Source: an uncultured Blautia sp. (lineage in GTDB: Bacteria; Bacillota; Clostridia; Lachnospirales; Lachnospiraceae). Taken from it: a stretch of DNA of 39,017 nt. Location of the stretch: contig URVB01000034.1 of NCBI GenBank assembly GCA_900551075.1, positions 1-39,017 on the forward strand. The letters run 5' to 3'. Position 1 is the first letter of the stretch; every line of letters starts with the position of its first letter. A program made the translations under genes and the position numbers. Below are positions 15,180 to 24,063 of the stretch, one piece after another. The notes under the pieces are model-generated. The model did not search any database. It had not been told where the DNA came from and saw only the letters and a program-made list of their open reading frames with translations.

Positions 15180-16388
15180 ATGAAGAAAATTCAAATGCCG
15201 ACTCCGCTGGTAGAAATGGACGGAGATGAAATGACAAGAATCCTCTGGCAGATGATCAAGGAGGAGCTGTTGCTTCCTTATATTGATCTGAATACAGAGT
15301 ATTATGATTTGGGGTTGGTTTACAGGAATGAAACTGACGACCAGGTAACCATTGACGCAGCGGAGGCTACAAAAAAATACGGCGTAGCAGTCAAGTGTGC
15401 GACGATTACGCCCAACAAAGCCAGAATGAAGGAATATGACCTGAAAAGCATGTATAAAAGCCCAAACGGTACGATTCGTGCACTTCTGGATGGAACCGTA
15501 TTCCGCACGCCGATTGTTGTAAAAGGCATCGAGCCATGCGTAAGAAACTGGAAAAAACCGATTACTCTGGCACGTCATGCTTACGGGGATATTTACAGGA
15601 ATACGGAGTTTTATGTTGATAAGCCAGGGAAGGTTGAATTGGTTTATACCAGCAGGGACGGGGAAGAGCAGCGTGCCCTGGTTCAGGAATTCGAGTCTCC
15701 CGGAGTGGCAATGGGTATGCACAATATGGAGGCGTCTATAGAGAGCTTTGCAAGAAGCTGCTTCAATTATGCCTTAGATACAAAGCAGGATGTATGGTTT
15801 GGGGCCAAGGATACGATATCCAAAACCTACGATGGAAAATTCAAAGAAATTTTCAATGAAATATTTGAAACGGAATTTAAAGAGAAATTTGAAGCTGCCG
15901 GATTAACTTATTTCTACAGCCTGATTGATGATGTTGTAGCACGTGTAATGAAAGCAGAGGGCGGCTTTATCTGGGCCTGCAAGAACTACGATGGAGACGT
16001 TATGAGTGACATGGTTTCTTCTGCCTTCGGGTCTCTTGCCATGATGACCTCCGTTCTGGTATCCCCTCACGGATATTATGAATATGAGGCTGCACACGGA
16101 ACTGTACAGCGTCACTATTACCGTCATCTGGAAGGAAAAGAAACATCCACAAACTCTGTGGCAACTATTTTTGCATGGACAGGTGCGCTCCGCAAGCGCG
16201 GTGAGCTGGACGGCAATGAAGCCCTTACCTCCTTCGCAGATAAGCTGGAACAGGCCACCTTATCTACCATTGAAAGCGGCAGGATGACGAAAGACCTGGC
16301 TCTGATTACAAGCCTGGAAAATCCGACGGTCCTCAGCAGCCGCGATTTTATTTCTGCAGTAAAGGAAACGCTTGACACTTTATTATAA
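15180..16388 (+). CDS. icd: NADP-dependent isocitrate dehydrogenase (eukaryote-like class)
   Basis: The 402-aa enzyme makes 2-oxoglutarate, CO2 and NADPH from isocitrate. ATG at 15180 follows AAGGAG. It carries the features of the homodimeric type-II (eukaryote/Thermotoga-like) family: N-terminal VEMDGDEMTRILW, the substrate loop YKSPNGTIR, ITLARHAYGDIYR, the metal-binding YDGDVMSDMVSSAFGSL, and the NADP-binding AAHGTVQRHYYRHLEGKETSTNSVATIFAW. Length is normal. It has its own promoter and stands directly after the split protease. In a fermenter it serves glutamate synthesis and NADPH supply, which links it to the transhydrogenase-like operon at 25.7-31.5 kb. Confidence 0.97.
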   Translation: MKKIQMPTPLVEMDGDEMTRILWQMIKEELLLPYIDLNTEYYDLGLVYRNETDDQVTIDAAEATKKYGVAVKCATITPNKARMKEYDLKSMYKSPNGTIRALLDGTVFRTPIVVKGIEPCVRNWKKPITLARHAYGDIYRNTEFYVDKPGKVELVYTSRDGEEQRALVQEFESPGVAMGMHNMEASIESFARSCFNYALDTKQDVWFGAKDTISKTYDGKFKEIFNEIFETEFKEKFEAAGLTYFYSLIDDVVARVMKAEGGFIWACKNYDGDVMSDMVSSAFGSLAMMTSVLVSPHGYYEYEAAHGTVQRHYYRHLEGKETSTNSVATIFAWTGALRKRGELDGNEALTSFADKLEQATLSTIESGRMTKDLALITSLENPTVLSSRDFISAVKETLDTLL

Positions 16389-16399
16389 TTGAAGCGGAT

Positions 16400-16423
16400 G
16401 GGACCGGGGCTCCGGTCCCCTTG
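16400..16423. terminator. Possible bidirectional terminator between icd and the ABC-F gene
   Basis: GGGACCGG (16400-16407) pairs with CCGGTCCC (16412-16419) around a 4-base loop in the short convergent gap. There is no clear T-tract. Confidence 0.45.
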
Positions 16424-16432
16424 CCGTATGAT

Positions 16433-18343
16433 TCAGGCAAGCTCCTCCCACTTCTCATAAAGCTCCTTAAGTTCCCTGGCAATTGCTTCCTTTTCCAGGC
16501 TCAATTCCGTACACTTTGCCACATTTGTGCAGATATCGGGAAGCACCAGTGTTTCATCAATCTCTTTGTCGCGGTTTTCCAGCTCATCGATCCGCTTTTC
16601 TGTTTTCTTCAGCTCGTTTTCCCGTTTTCTCTGGTGCGCCTGTTCTTCCTTGCGCTGCTGCCAGGAAAGCTTGCTTTCGGATGCCTGTTCCTGTGCCGGC
16701 GCCGTTTCCTCCAAAGCCGGGGCATATTTTTCTGTTAGCTCTTCCTTCTTTTCCAGATAATAATCATAATCACCGATATAATTTACAACAGCCTGGTTTG
16801 TCAGCTCCAGAATGCGGCTTGCAGTCTGATTTATAAAATAACGGTCATGGGAGACATACAGAACAGTACCTGTATAACTGTTCAGTGCCTCCTCCAGAAT
16901 TTCCTTAGAAGCAATGTCCAGGTGGTTGGTCGGCTCGTCCAGAATTAGAAAATTAGCTTCTGAGAGCATCAGCTTTGCCAGGGATACACGGCCCCGTTCT
17001 CCGCCGGAAAGTGCGGAAATCTCTTTAAAAACATCATCCCGGGTGAACAGAAAGGCAGCCAGCATATTGCGGATTTCCGTTTCTGTCAGAGTCGGATACG
17101 TATCCGAAATCTCCTGGAAAATGGTCTTTTCCGTGTGAAGGACATGATGCTCCTGATCATAATAGCCGATTTGTACCTTAGAACCCAGTGCAAACGTTCC
17201 GGCATCTGCCGGAAGAAGACCGTTGAGGATTTTCAGCATGGTGGTTTTTCCTGTACCGTTGTTTCCGATAAGCGCCACACGTTCCCCCCGTTTGATCTCA
17301 AAAGAAATATCTGTAAACAGAGTCTGCCCCGGAAAGCTTTTGGAAAGCTGTTCCACGCTTAATACATCATTTCCGCTGACAAAACGGGGCTCCAGGGACA
17401 GGCGCATCTGCTCCTGGATTTCTGCCGGCTTGTCCAGACGCTGGATTTTATTCAGCATTTTTTCCCGGCTCTCTGCACGACGGATAGATTTTTCGCGGTT
17501 AAAGGATTTGAGCTTGGCAATAACTGCCTCCTGATGCCTGATTTCCCGCTGCTGATTTAAGTAAGCCTTATATTGTGCATCACGTATCTGTGCTTTTTTT
17601 TGTGCAAATGCAGAGTAATTTCCGCTGTACATACGCATTTCTCCGGCTTCAATTTCCACCACCTTAGTTACCACCCTGTCCAGAAAATAACGGTCATGAG
17701 AAACGATGAAGACAGCACCGGGATAGTTCAGAAGATAAGTTTCCAGCCAGGAAATGCTATCCATATCCAGGTGGTTGGTCGGCTCATCCAGAAGCAGAAT
17801 ATCCGGCCTGGAAACCAGCAGCTTGCCCAGGGCAACTCTTGTTTTCTGGCCTCCGGAGAGGGTTTCGATCTGCTGGTCAAAGTCCTCCTCCGAAAATCCA
17901 AGCCCCTTTAATACGCCGGTTAATTCACTTTTATATGCATACCCGTTTTCCAGCTCAAATTCGTGAGTCAGACGGGTATAAGTATTCATCAGGCTTTCCA
18001 ATGTGTCTCCCAAAGCATGCCGCATTTCCTGTTCGATGGAGCGCAGGCGTGCTTCCATATCCAGAACATGCTGCCTGGTAGTAAGCAGCTCTTCATAAAT
18101 GCTGTGATGCCCCCGAATATCCTGATACTGTGCCAGATAGCCGATATTCTTATCTCTGGCAAGTACTACGGAACCGGAATCTGCGGACAGCTCCTGCATG
18201 ATGATGCGCAGAAGCGTTGTTTTTCCTGCTCCGTTATTTCCGATCAAAGCGGCCTTTTCGCGTTCTTCTATATGAAAGGAAGCGTCATGCAGAATCACTT
18301 TTTCGCCAAAGGATTTGCAAATATTCTGACATGATAAAATCAT
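16433..18343 (-). CDS. ABC-F family ATPase (YdiF-like, ribosome-associated)
   Basis: The 636-aa protein has two ABC ATPase domains in one chain and no membrane segments. Walker A motifs are GNNGAGKTT and GNNGTGKTT; signatures are LSGGQKTR and LSGGERGR. Walker B motifs are LLLDEPTNHLDM and LILDEPTNHLDI, joined by the P-site tRNA interaction linker. A charged coiled-coil C-terminus (KKTEKRIDELENRDKEI) follows. ABC-F proteins act at the ribosome (translation factor or antibiotic protection). The start is ATG at 18343 with GGAGGG 7 bases upstream; the open frame extends further but without a start signal. It is transcribed divergently from rex. It could be a housekeeping YdiF-like factor or a resistance type; the sequence does not decide. 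Confidence 0.93.
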   Translation of the reverse strand: MILSCQNICKSFGEKVILHDASFHIEEREKAALIGNNGAGKTTLLRIIMQELSADSGSVVLARDKNIGYLAQYQDIRGHHSIYEELLTTRQHVLDMEARLRSIEQEMRHALGDTLESLMNTYTRLTHEFELENGYAYKSELTGVLKGLGFSEEDFDQQIETLSGGQKTRVALGKLLVSRPDILLLDEPTNHLDMDSISWLETYLLNYPGAVFIVSHDRYFLDRVVTKVVEIEAGEMRMYSGNYSAFAQKKAQIRDAQYKAYLNQQREIRHQEAVIAKLKSFNREKSIRRAESREKMLNKIQRLDKPAEIQEQMRLSLEPRFVSGNDVLSVEQLSKSFPGQTLFTDISFEIKRGERVALIGNNGTGKTTMLKILNGLLPADAGTFALGSKVQIGYYDQEHHVLHTEKTIFQEISDTYPTLTETEIRNMLAAFLFTRDDVFKEISALSGGERGRVSLAKLMLSEANFLILDEPTNHLDIASKEILEEALNSYTGTVLYVSHDRYFINQTASRILELTNQAVVNYIGDYDYYLEKKEELTEKYAPALEETAPAQEQASESKLSWQQRKEEQAHQRKRENELKKTEKRIDELENRDKEIDETLVLPDICTNVAKCTELSLEKEAIARELKELYEKWEELA

Positions 18344-18382
18344 AAAAATCCCTCCAGATTTTTCTAAAAGTAGTCTTTTGCA

Positions 18383-18412
18383 ATTATATAGCGGAAATAG
18401 GGGCTTTGTAAA
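18383..18412 (-). promoter_or_regulatory. Promoter of the ABC-F gene
   Basis: On the minus strand: TTTACA (18412-18407), 18-bp spacer, TATAAT (18388-18383), about 40 bases upstream of the ATG. Confidence 0.65.
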
Positions 18413-18453
18413 GGAAAAAACCAGCATAAAAATCGAAAAAAACAGAAAAATTT

Positions 18454-18469
18454 GTTGTTATGCTACAAC
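18454..18469. promoter_or_regulatory. Inverted repeat GTTGT-N6-ACAAC upstream of rex, possible autoregulatory operator
   Basis: A perfect 5-bp inverted repeat with 16 bp total length lies just upstream of the rex -35 box. Rex operators are palindromes with TTGT/ACAA ends, so autoregulation is plausible; the match to the clostridial consensus is only partial. Confidence 0.35.
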
Positions 18470-18474
18470 TTTAA

Positions 18475-18503
18475 TTGACAATAAAATGTCATTTCGTTAT
18501 AAT
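18475..18503 (+). promoter_or_regulatory. Sigma-A promoter of rex
   Basis: Perfect TTGACA (18475-18480), 17-bp spacer, perfect TATAAT (18498-18503). One of the strongest-looking promoters in the window. Confidence 0.88.
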
Positions 18504-18533
18504 TGACATAGTATAATAAGGAGGGAACTTTTG

Positions 18534-19181
18534 GTGGAGGCAAAAGAAATTTCCAAAGCGGTGATTAAACGTCTGCCGCGCTATTATCGTTATTTAGGGG
18601 AATTGCTGGGAGAAAACGTAGAACGTATTTCATCCAATGATTTAAGTAAGAAAATGCATGTTACCGCATCGCAGATTCGTCAGGATTTAAATAATTTCGG
18701 TGGTTTCGGACAGCAGGGATACGGATATAATGTAAGATATCTCTATACGGAAATCGGCAAGATACTTGGATTGGATACCATGCATCCCATGATCATTCTC
18801 GGTGCAGGTAATCTTGGCCAGGCACTTGCCAATTACGTGGATTTTGAGAAACAGGGGTTTAAGCTGGTTGGAATATTTGATGTCAATCCGGTTCTGGAGG
18901 GGATTGCAGTACGTGGAATTGAAATTCAGATGCTCAGTGAACTTCCTTTTTTCCTGAAAGAAAATCAGGTCGAGATCGCGATCCTGACACTGCCGAAAAA
19001 TAAAGCAAAGGAAATGGCAAATATTTTGATTGAGAACGGAATCCGTGCAATCTGGAATTTTGCGCATATTGATCTGGATGCACCGGAAAATGTAATTGTA
19101 GAAAATGTACATCTTTCTGAAAGCTTAATGACATTATCCTATAATTTGAGCAAATACCGTCAGGAACATATCGATAAATAG
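18534..19181 (+). CDS. rex: Redox-sensing transcriptional repressor Rex
   Basis: The 215-aa regulator starts at GTG 18534, eight bases behind GGAGGG; a TTG three bases... upstream (18531) is also in frame. It has an N-terminal winged helix (ISKAVIKRLPRYYRYL, VTASQIRQDLNNFGGFGQQGYGYNV), a Rossmann fold binding NAD(H) (IILGAGNLGQAL, then VGIFDVNP) and a C-terminal domain-swap helix (LSYNLSKYRQ). Rex represses fermentation and electron-transfer genes when NADH/NAD is low. Likely targets in such genomes include NADH-oxidising systems; no clear Rex site was seen at the 25.6-kb operon. Confidence 0.97.
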   Translation: MEAKEISKAVIKRLPRYYRYLGELLGENVERISSNDLSKKMHVTASQIRQDLNNFGGFGQQGYGYNVRYLYTEIGKILGLDTMHPMIILGAGNLGQALANYVDFEKQGFKLVGIFDVNPVLEGIAVRGIEIQMLSELPFFLKENQVEIAILTLPKNKAKEMANILIENGIRAIWNFAHIDLDAPENVIVENVHLSESLMTLSYNLSKYRQEHIDK

Positions 19182-19331
19182 CAGGAAGATACATAACAGA
19201 ATGGGCTGTTACCAGGCTCCCGGGCTTTGACGGGTGCCGTGTAGCGGCTTTTTCATTTTATTAGGGGAGTACTCCGTTTTGTTCTTATATGAGAATATCA
19301 GGGAGGGCTCTGGAAATCAGGTGATAAATTA

Positions 19332-20882
19332 ATGAAGAGAATAGTGTCCTGCAGTGAAATGAAGGCATTGGATAACAGAACAATATCAGAAAAGGGAATT
19401 CCTTCGTGTGTGCTTATGGAGCGGGCGGCTCTGAAGACGGCGGAGGTCCTGGAGGAGGAATTTCATAAGAGAAACCAGTCGGAGAAAATTCTGGTTGTCT
19501 GTGGGAGCGGAAACAATGGCGGAGACGGCATTGCAATTGCCCGGATCCTGCACCTGCATGGCTTTTGTGCGGAAATTTATCTGGCAGGCGCTCAAGAGCA
19601 TATGACTGAGGAAACCAGGAGGCAGCTTCAAATTGCAGAGAATTATCAGGTGCGTATGGTGAATAACCCGGAATGGGATGAATATACTACTATAGTAGAT
19701 GCCATATTCGGCGTTGGCCTTGCAAGACCGATCGAAGGCAGATATGCGGAATTGATCCGGCAGATGAACAGCGCTAAAGCATGGAAGGCTGCGGTAGATA
19801 TTCCTTCAGGTGTTGCCGGAGATACGGGAAAGGAGCTCGGCATTGCCTTTTGGGCGGATGTCACGGTAACCTTTGCGTATCGAAAAAGAGGGCTTTGTTT
19901 TTATCCGGGCAGAATGTATGCAGGGAGGATCGTTGTAGCAGATATCGGCATTTATGCGGATGAAGAGGAGGCCTGCAGGGTCTGGCATCTGGAAACTGCA
20001 GATTTATCGTCTTTCCCTGAGAGGATTCCCTACGGAAATAAGGGAACCTTCGGGAAGGTGTTGGTAGTAGCCGGAAGCACAGGAATGTGCGGAGCTGCCT
20101 TTTTGAGTGCGGCGGCTGCCTTTGCGGGCGGAGCCGGCATGGTTAAGATACAGACTGTGGAGGAGAACAGGGTTCCGCTTCAGACACTTCTTCCGGAAGC
20201 AATGCTTTCCTGTGTATTTTCGGAAGCGGAAAACCAAAAGTCGCTGGATTGGTGCGATGTTGTGGTTATCGGACCGGGGCTCGGCGTCTGTGGTGAAAGC
20301 CGGGAGCGTGCACAGTGGTTTCTGTGCCATGCCAGCTCTGCCGGCAAACGGATCATTTTGGATGCGGATGCTCTGAACCTTATGAGTTTGCATCCTGAAT
20401 GGAAATCGTACCTCAATGAACGGGTGATCCTGACACCGCATCTGGGTGAAATGGGCCGCTTGTGTAATAAACGCATTGGCGAGATTCAGGAGTGTATTCT
20501 GGAAACTGCACTGGATTTTTCGAAAGAAACCGGGGCTGTATGCGTATTAAAGGATGCATGTACGGTTGTTGCGGATTCTGAGGGCAGGGCATATTTGAAC
20601 CTGAATGGGAATTGTGGAATGGCAACAGCGGGGAGCGGGGATGTCCTGTCCGGCGTTCTGGCTGCCGTATGCTGCATGTTTCTGGCGGCGCCGGAAGATG
20701 CGCCGGATTATGGAATGCAGGCAGCGCTTGGAGTGTATCTTCATGCTGCGGCAGGAGATGAGGCGGCGGAAAAAACAGGTGTGCAGGGTATGACAGCGAG
20801 AGATATTGTCCGTATGCTTGTGCAGGTATGCAAAAAATGCGGAAACGCTTCGGAAAGAGCAGACTATTTGAGGAGGGTATGA
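19332..20882 (+). CDS. nnr: Bifunctional NAD(P)H-hydrate epimerase / ADP-dependent NAD(P)H-hydrate dehydratase
   Basis: The 516-aa repair enzyme restores damaged (hydrated) NADH/NADPH. The N-terminal YjeF epimerase domain (about 1-215) shows GSGNNGGDGIAIAR and DAIFGVGLARPIEG. The C-terminal ribokinase-like dehydratase domain (about 230-505) shows VVIGPGLG, LDADALNL, ILTPHLGEMGRL and CGMATAGSGDVLSGVLA. The size fits the fused bacterial Nnr. The start follows a spaced GGTGATAA region without a strong Shine-Dalgarno. It overlaps alr at its 3' end, so the two are translated together. Confidence 0.96.
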   Translation: MKRIVSCSEMKALDNRTISEKGIPSCVLMERAALKTAEVLEEEFHKRNQSEKILVVCGSGNNGGDGIAIARILHLHGFCAEIYLAGAQEHMTEETRRQLQIAENYQVRMVNNPEWDEYTTIVDAIFGVGLARPIEGRYAELIRQMNSAKAWKAAVDIPSGVAGDTGKELGIAFWADVTVTFAYRKRGLCFYPGRMYAGRIVVADIGIYADEEEACRVWHLETADLSSFPERIPYGNKGTFGKVLVVAGSTGMCGAAFLSAAAAFAGGAGMVKIQTVEENRVPLQTLLPEAMLSCVFSEAENQKSLDWCDVVVIGPGLGVCGESRERAQWFLCHASSAGKRIILDADALNLMSLHPEWKSYLNERVILTPHLGEMGRLCNKRIGEIQECILETALDFSKETGAVCVLKDACTVVADSEGRAYLNLNGNCGMATAGSGDVLSGVLAAVCCMFLAAPEDAPDYGMQAALGVYLHAAAGDEAAEKTGVQGMTARDIVRMLVQVCKKCGNASERADYLRRV

Positions 20883-22063
20883 TGAAAAAATACAGCAGAG
20901 TAAAAGCAGTGGTATCTCTGGATGCGATTGCACACAATTTCGAAGAAATGAAAAAGCAGATTGCAGAGGGAACCAAAATAATCGCAGTGATCAAGGCGGA
21001 CGGCTATGGCCACGGGGCTTGGGCGATTGCACAGATGATTCACGATTATGCATATATCTGGGGCTTTGCAACTGCTACGGCAGAGGAAGCTCTTGCGCTT
21101 CGCCGGGAAGGTGTGACAAAACCGGTTCTGATTCTCGGATTGGTCTTTGAAGAATATTTCCGCGAATTGATCGCTCAGGATATCCGACTGGCGGTCTGCG
21201 ATCTGGAAACTGCCAAAAAGCTGGATAAGGAGGCATGTCGTCAGGGTAAAAACGTACATATCCATTTGGCTTTGGATACCGGGATGAACAGAATCGGTTA
21301 TGCGGATACCGGGGACAGTATAAAAGAAATCCGGCAGATACAAAGGCTTCCGGGCGTAACGATTGAAGGCCTGTTTACACATTTTGCCAGAGCTGACGAG
21401 TATGACAGAAGTCCGGCTATGGTACAGTTGAATCGCTATCTGGTTTTTGCAGAGAAGCTTCAGAAGGCGGGTGTGGAAATTCCGATCCGTCATTGCTCTA
21501 ACAGTGCCGGTATCATTCGTGTTCCGGAGGCGAATTTAAGTGCTGTCCGCGCAGGAATCACGATCTATGGGATCTATCCTTCCAATGAGGTGGAACGGGA
21601 TATTATAAGACTCCGGCCTGCCATGGAGCTGAAAAGTCATATATCCTATGTAAAGGAGCTTGGGCCGGGAGAGGCAATCAGCTACGGCGGAACCTATGTG
21701 ACGGAAAAGCAGATGAAGGTTGCAACGGTTCCGGTGGGCTATGCGGATGGATATCCCCGTCAGCTTTCCAACAAAGGCTGGGTCCTGATCCGGGGGAAAC
21801 GCGCGAACATTCTTGGACGTGTCTGCATGGATCAGTTTATGGTGGATGTGACGGAAATACCGGACGTACATGCGGGCGATGAAGTGACCTTGCTTGGAAG
21901 AGATGGAAAGGAATTTATCAGCATTGAAGAAATGGGAGATCTGTCCGGGCGTTTTTCCTACGAATTTGCCTGCGGAATCGGCAAACGCGTACCGAGAGTC
22001 TATATCAGAAACGGAAAAGAGTGCAGGGCTTCTTCTTTCATTGACAAAAAACAGGATATATAG
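20882..22063 (+). CDS. alr: Alanine racemase (PLP-dependent)
   Basis: The 393-aa enzyme converts L- to D-alanine for peptidoglycan. The PLP lysine motif is AVIKADGYGHGA (Lys about residue 38) and the second catalytic Tyr lies in EAISYGGTY (about 267). The family phrases RAGITIYGIYP, PVGYADGYPR and GRVCMDQFMVDVT are all present. ATG 20882 is 5 bases behind AGGAGG; an ATG three bases earlier overlaps the nnr stop. Order nnr-alr-mazF is common in Firmicutes. Confidence 0.97.
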   Translation: MKKYSRVKAVVSLDAIAHNFEEMKKQIAEGTKIIAVIKADGYGHGAWAIAQMIHDYAYIWGFATATAEEALALRREGVTKPVLILGLVFEEYFRELIAQDIRLAVCDLETAKKLDKEACRQGKNVHIHLALDTGMNRIGYADTGDSIKEIRQIQRLPGVTIEGLFTHFARADEYDRSPAMVQLNRYLVFAEKLQKAGVEIPIRHCSNSAGIIRVPEANLSAVRAGITIYGIYPSNEVERDIIRLRPAMELKSHISYVKELGPGEAISYGGTYVTEKQMKVATVPVGYADGYPRQLSNKGWVLIRGKRANILGRVCMDQFMVDVTEIPDVHAGDEVTLLGRDGKEFISIEEMGDLSGRFSYEFACGIGKRVPRVYIRNGKECRASSFIDKKQDI

Positions 22064-22234
22064 ATTCATACAGCGAGCAACCGGAGATCAAAAATAATAG
22101 AAATACACCACGCATGAATACACAAGAAAAATGTGGAAATACTATTCCTAGAACGGCATCTTCCATCGGGCTGACCGGGAAATGTTGTACTAGAACTCGG
22201 CAAAGGCCGGAAATAGAATCGGAGTGTGAATTGT

Positions 22235-22582
22235 GTGGTTATAAAAAGAGGGGATATTTTTTATGCGGATTTAAGGCCGGTAGTCGGCAGCGAGCAGGGC
22301 GGTATCCGTCCTGTGCTGATCATTCAGAATGATGTGGGGAACAAGCACAGTCCAACTGTCATCTGTGCAGCCATTACATCCAAAATGAACAAGGCAAAAC
22401 TGCCGACACATATTGAAATTGATGCGTCAGCATACGGAATTGAGAAGGATTCCGTCATCCTGCTGGAGCAGCTTCGTACCATTGATAAAAGAAGATTGAA
22501 GGATAAAGTATGTCATCTGGATCAGGTTATGCTGGATAAAGTAAATCACGCGCTGGAAATCAGCCTGGAGCTGACTTTTTAA
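22235..22582 (+). CDS. mazF: MazF/EndoA-type mRNA interferase (toxin) without adjacent antitoxin
   Basis: The 115-aa PemK/MazF protein has the conserved core IKRGDIFYADLRPVVGSEQGGIRPVLIIQNDVGN, with the catalytic Arg in RPVLI. It also has AAITSKM (catalytic Ser/Thr) and a regular C-terminus. GTG 22235 lies 10 bases behind GGAG; a GTG at 22226 adds three residues but is too close to it. In Bacillus the gene directly before is the antitoxin ndoAI. Here the 171 bases between alr and mazF hold no MazE-like frame, so this is a solitary copy. Confidence 0.92.
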   Translation: MVIKRGDIFYADLRPVVGSEQGGIRPVLIIQNDVGNKHSPTVICAAITSKMNKAKLPTHIEIDASAYGIEKDSVILLEQLRTIDKRRLKDKVCHLDQVMLDKVNHALEISLELTF

Positions 22583-22592
22583 GCCTGGATTC

Positions 22593-22621
22593 TTGACGAA
22601 CGATAAGGAAAGTGCTATATT
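22593..22621 (+). promoter_or_regulatory. Promoter of the CNNM/CBS gene
   Basis: TTGACG (22593-22598), 17-bp spacer, TATATT (22616-22621), located 80 bases before the start at 22705. Confidence 0.7.
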
Positions 22622-22704
22622 TTAGCAGTAACTACGCAGATTCCCGGCATCGCTGCGGAATCATGATCCGGAATATGATGTTTGGAGGGTTATTATAGGA
22701 ACAT

Positions 22705-24063
22705 ATGGAAGATGGCAGTAGTTTGCCCTTATGGGGCCTGTTGACTTTGTTTTTGTTGCTTTGGCTGAACGGTATTTTTTACGGCTTTGCAGCCGCAGTC
22801 AGGAATATCAGTCAAAATGAAGTATTAAAAGAAGCACTGGATGGAAACAAAAAAGCGATTTTGCTGAAAAAGCTTCTGGATCACCCGGTTCAGTACGTCA
22901 ATGCAATCCCGCTGATCGTAACCGCGTCCGGTATCTGCCTTGGTACAAGTCTTGTTCAGTGGGTGGCGTATGCGTTTTGCCAATACATAAATCATCTGCC
23001 GGCGCTTGTGATGGTTGTGGCGGTCTGTATCATTTTGCTGGCTTCTTTTGGAATTTTGACTTTTCGGAGGGTCGGTACCTATTATCCGGAAAAATTTGCA
23101 TACCGTTATGTAAAAACGGTGTATTTTTTTGTGAGCATTCTGTATCCTTTTACTGTGTTTATTACCTGGATTGCAAAATTGGCGGCCATTCCTTTTGGAG
23201 TGGAATTAAATCAGACACCCGATGCAGTGACGGAAGAATAAATCATTTCCATCGTGGATGAAGCCCATGAACAGGGCGTGATTGAAGAGAATGAAGCGGA
23301 AATGATCCAGAATATCATTTCCTTCAACGAGACGGAAGCACAGGACATCATGACACATCGGAAAAATGTGGTGGCATTTGCCCAGGAAATTCTTCTGAAG
23401 GAAATGATTGATGATATGCTGGAGGAGGGAAATTCCCGATACCCTGTATACGGTCAGGACCTGGATGACATTCTTGGAATCGTTCACTATAAGGATGCCC
23501 TTAAATTTATGACAAAGAATCCATGGGCCAGGTTCAAGCCCCTGAAGGAGCTGCCCGGACTGATCCGTGACGCTGCATTTATCCCGGAAACCAGAAATAT
23601 CGGAGACCTGTTCCGCACTATGCAGGCCAAAAAGCTCCATATGGCGATTGTTGTGGATGAATATGGACAAACGGCCGGGATTGTTTCCATGGAGGATATT
23701 CTGGAGGAGATTGTCGGGGATATACTGGACGAATATGATGAAGATGAGATTACAATCCGCACACAGGTCGATAACAGCATTTTAATAGATGGACTGGCTT
23801 ATCTGGAGGATGTGGCAGAGGAACTGAAGGTGGATTTCGGCAAGTTGAATTTTGAGACTCTGAACGGTTATTTGACATCACTTTTGGGGCATATCCCTAC
23901 AGAAAAGGATCTGGATAAAGAAATTGTTGCAAACGGCTACCGCTTTAAAATCCTTGCATTGGGAAACAAAACCATTGACAGGGTGCGGGCCGAAAAAATA
24001 AACGAAAAAGAAACCAAAGGAGAAAGTGAGAAATGTCAGGACATTCAAAATTTGCGAACATAA
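22705..24063 (+). pseudogene. CNNM/CorC-HlyC family transporter (DUF21 + CBS pair), interrupted by one in-frame stop codon
   Basis: The first half (22705-23241, 178 aa) is the DUF21/CNNM membrane domain with four hydrophobic segments. It ends with a TAA at 23239-23241. The same frame goes straight on (I-I-S-I-V-D-E-A-H-E-Q-G) into the acidic-helix bundle, two CBS domains (about codons 205-330) and the CorC/HlyC C-terminal domain, up to 24063. In the family this junction reads T-E-E-E-I-I-S-I-V, so the stop is a single G-to-T change of a Glu codon. There is no frameshift and no other lesion. The family exports Mg2+ or Co2+ or handles such ions. The second half could restart at GTG 23254, but no ribosome binding site is seen. 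It overlaps yebC by 31 bases. Confidence 0.87.

Noticed and set aside
19250..19320. Palindrome GGAGTACTCC and TTCT-N6-AGAA upstream of nnr as operators
   Set aside because: Short, no known consensus and no convincing promoter near them.
22114..22332. Open frame between alr and mazF as a possible antitoxin
   Set aside because: It has no likeness to MazE/RHH antitoxins, has no ribosome binding site and runs far into mazF in another frame.
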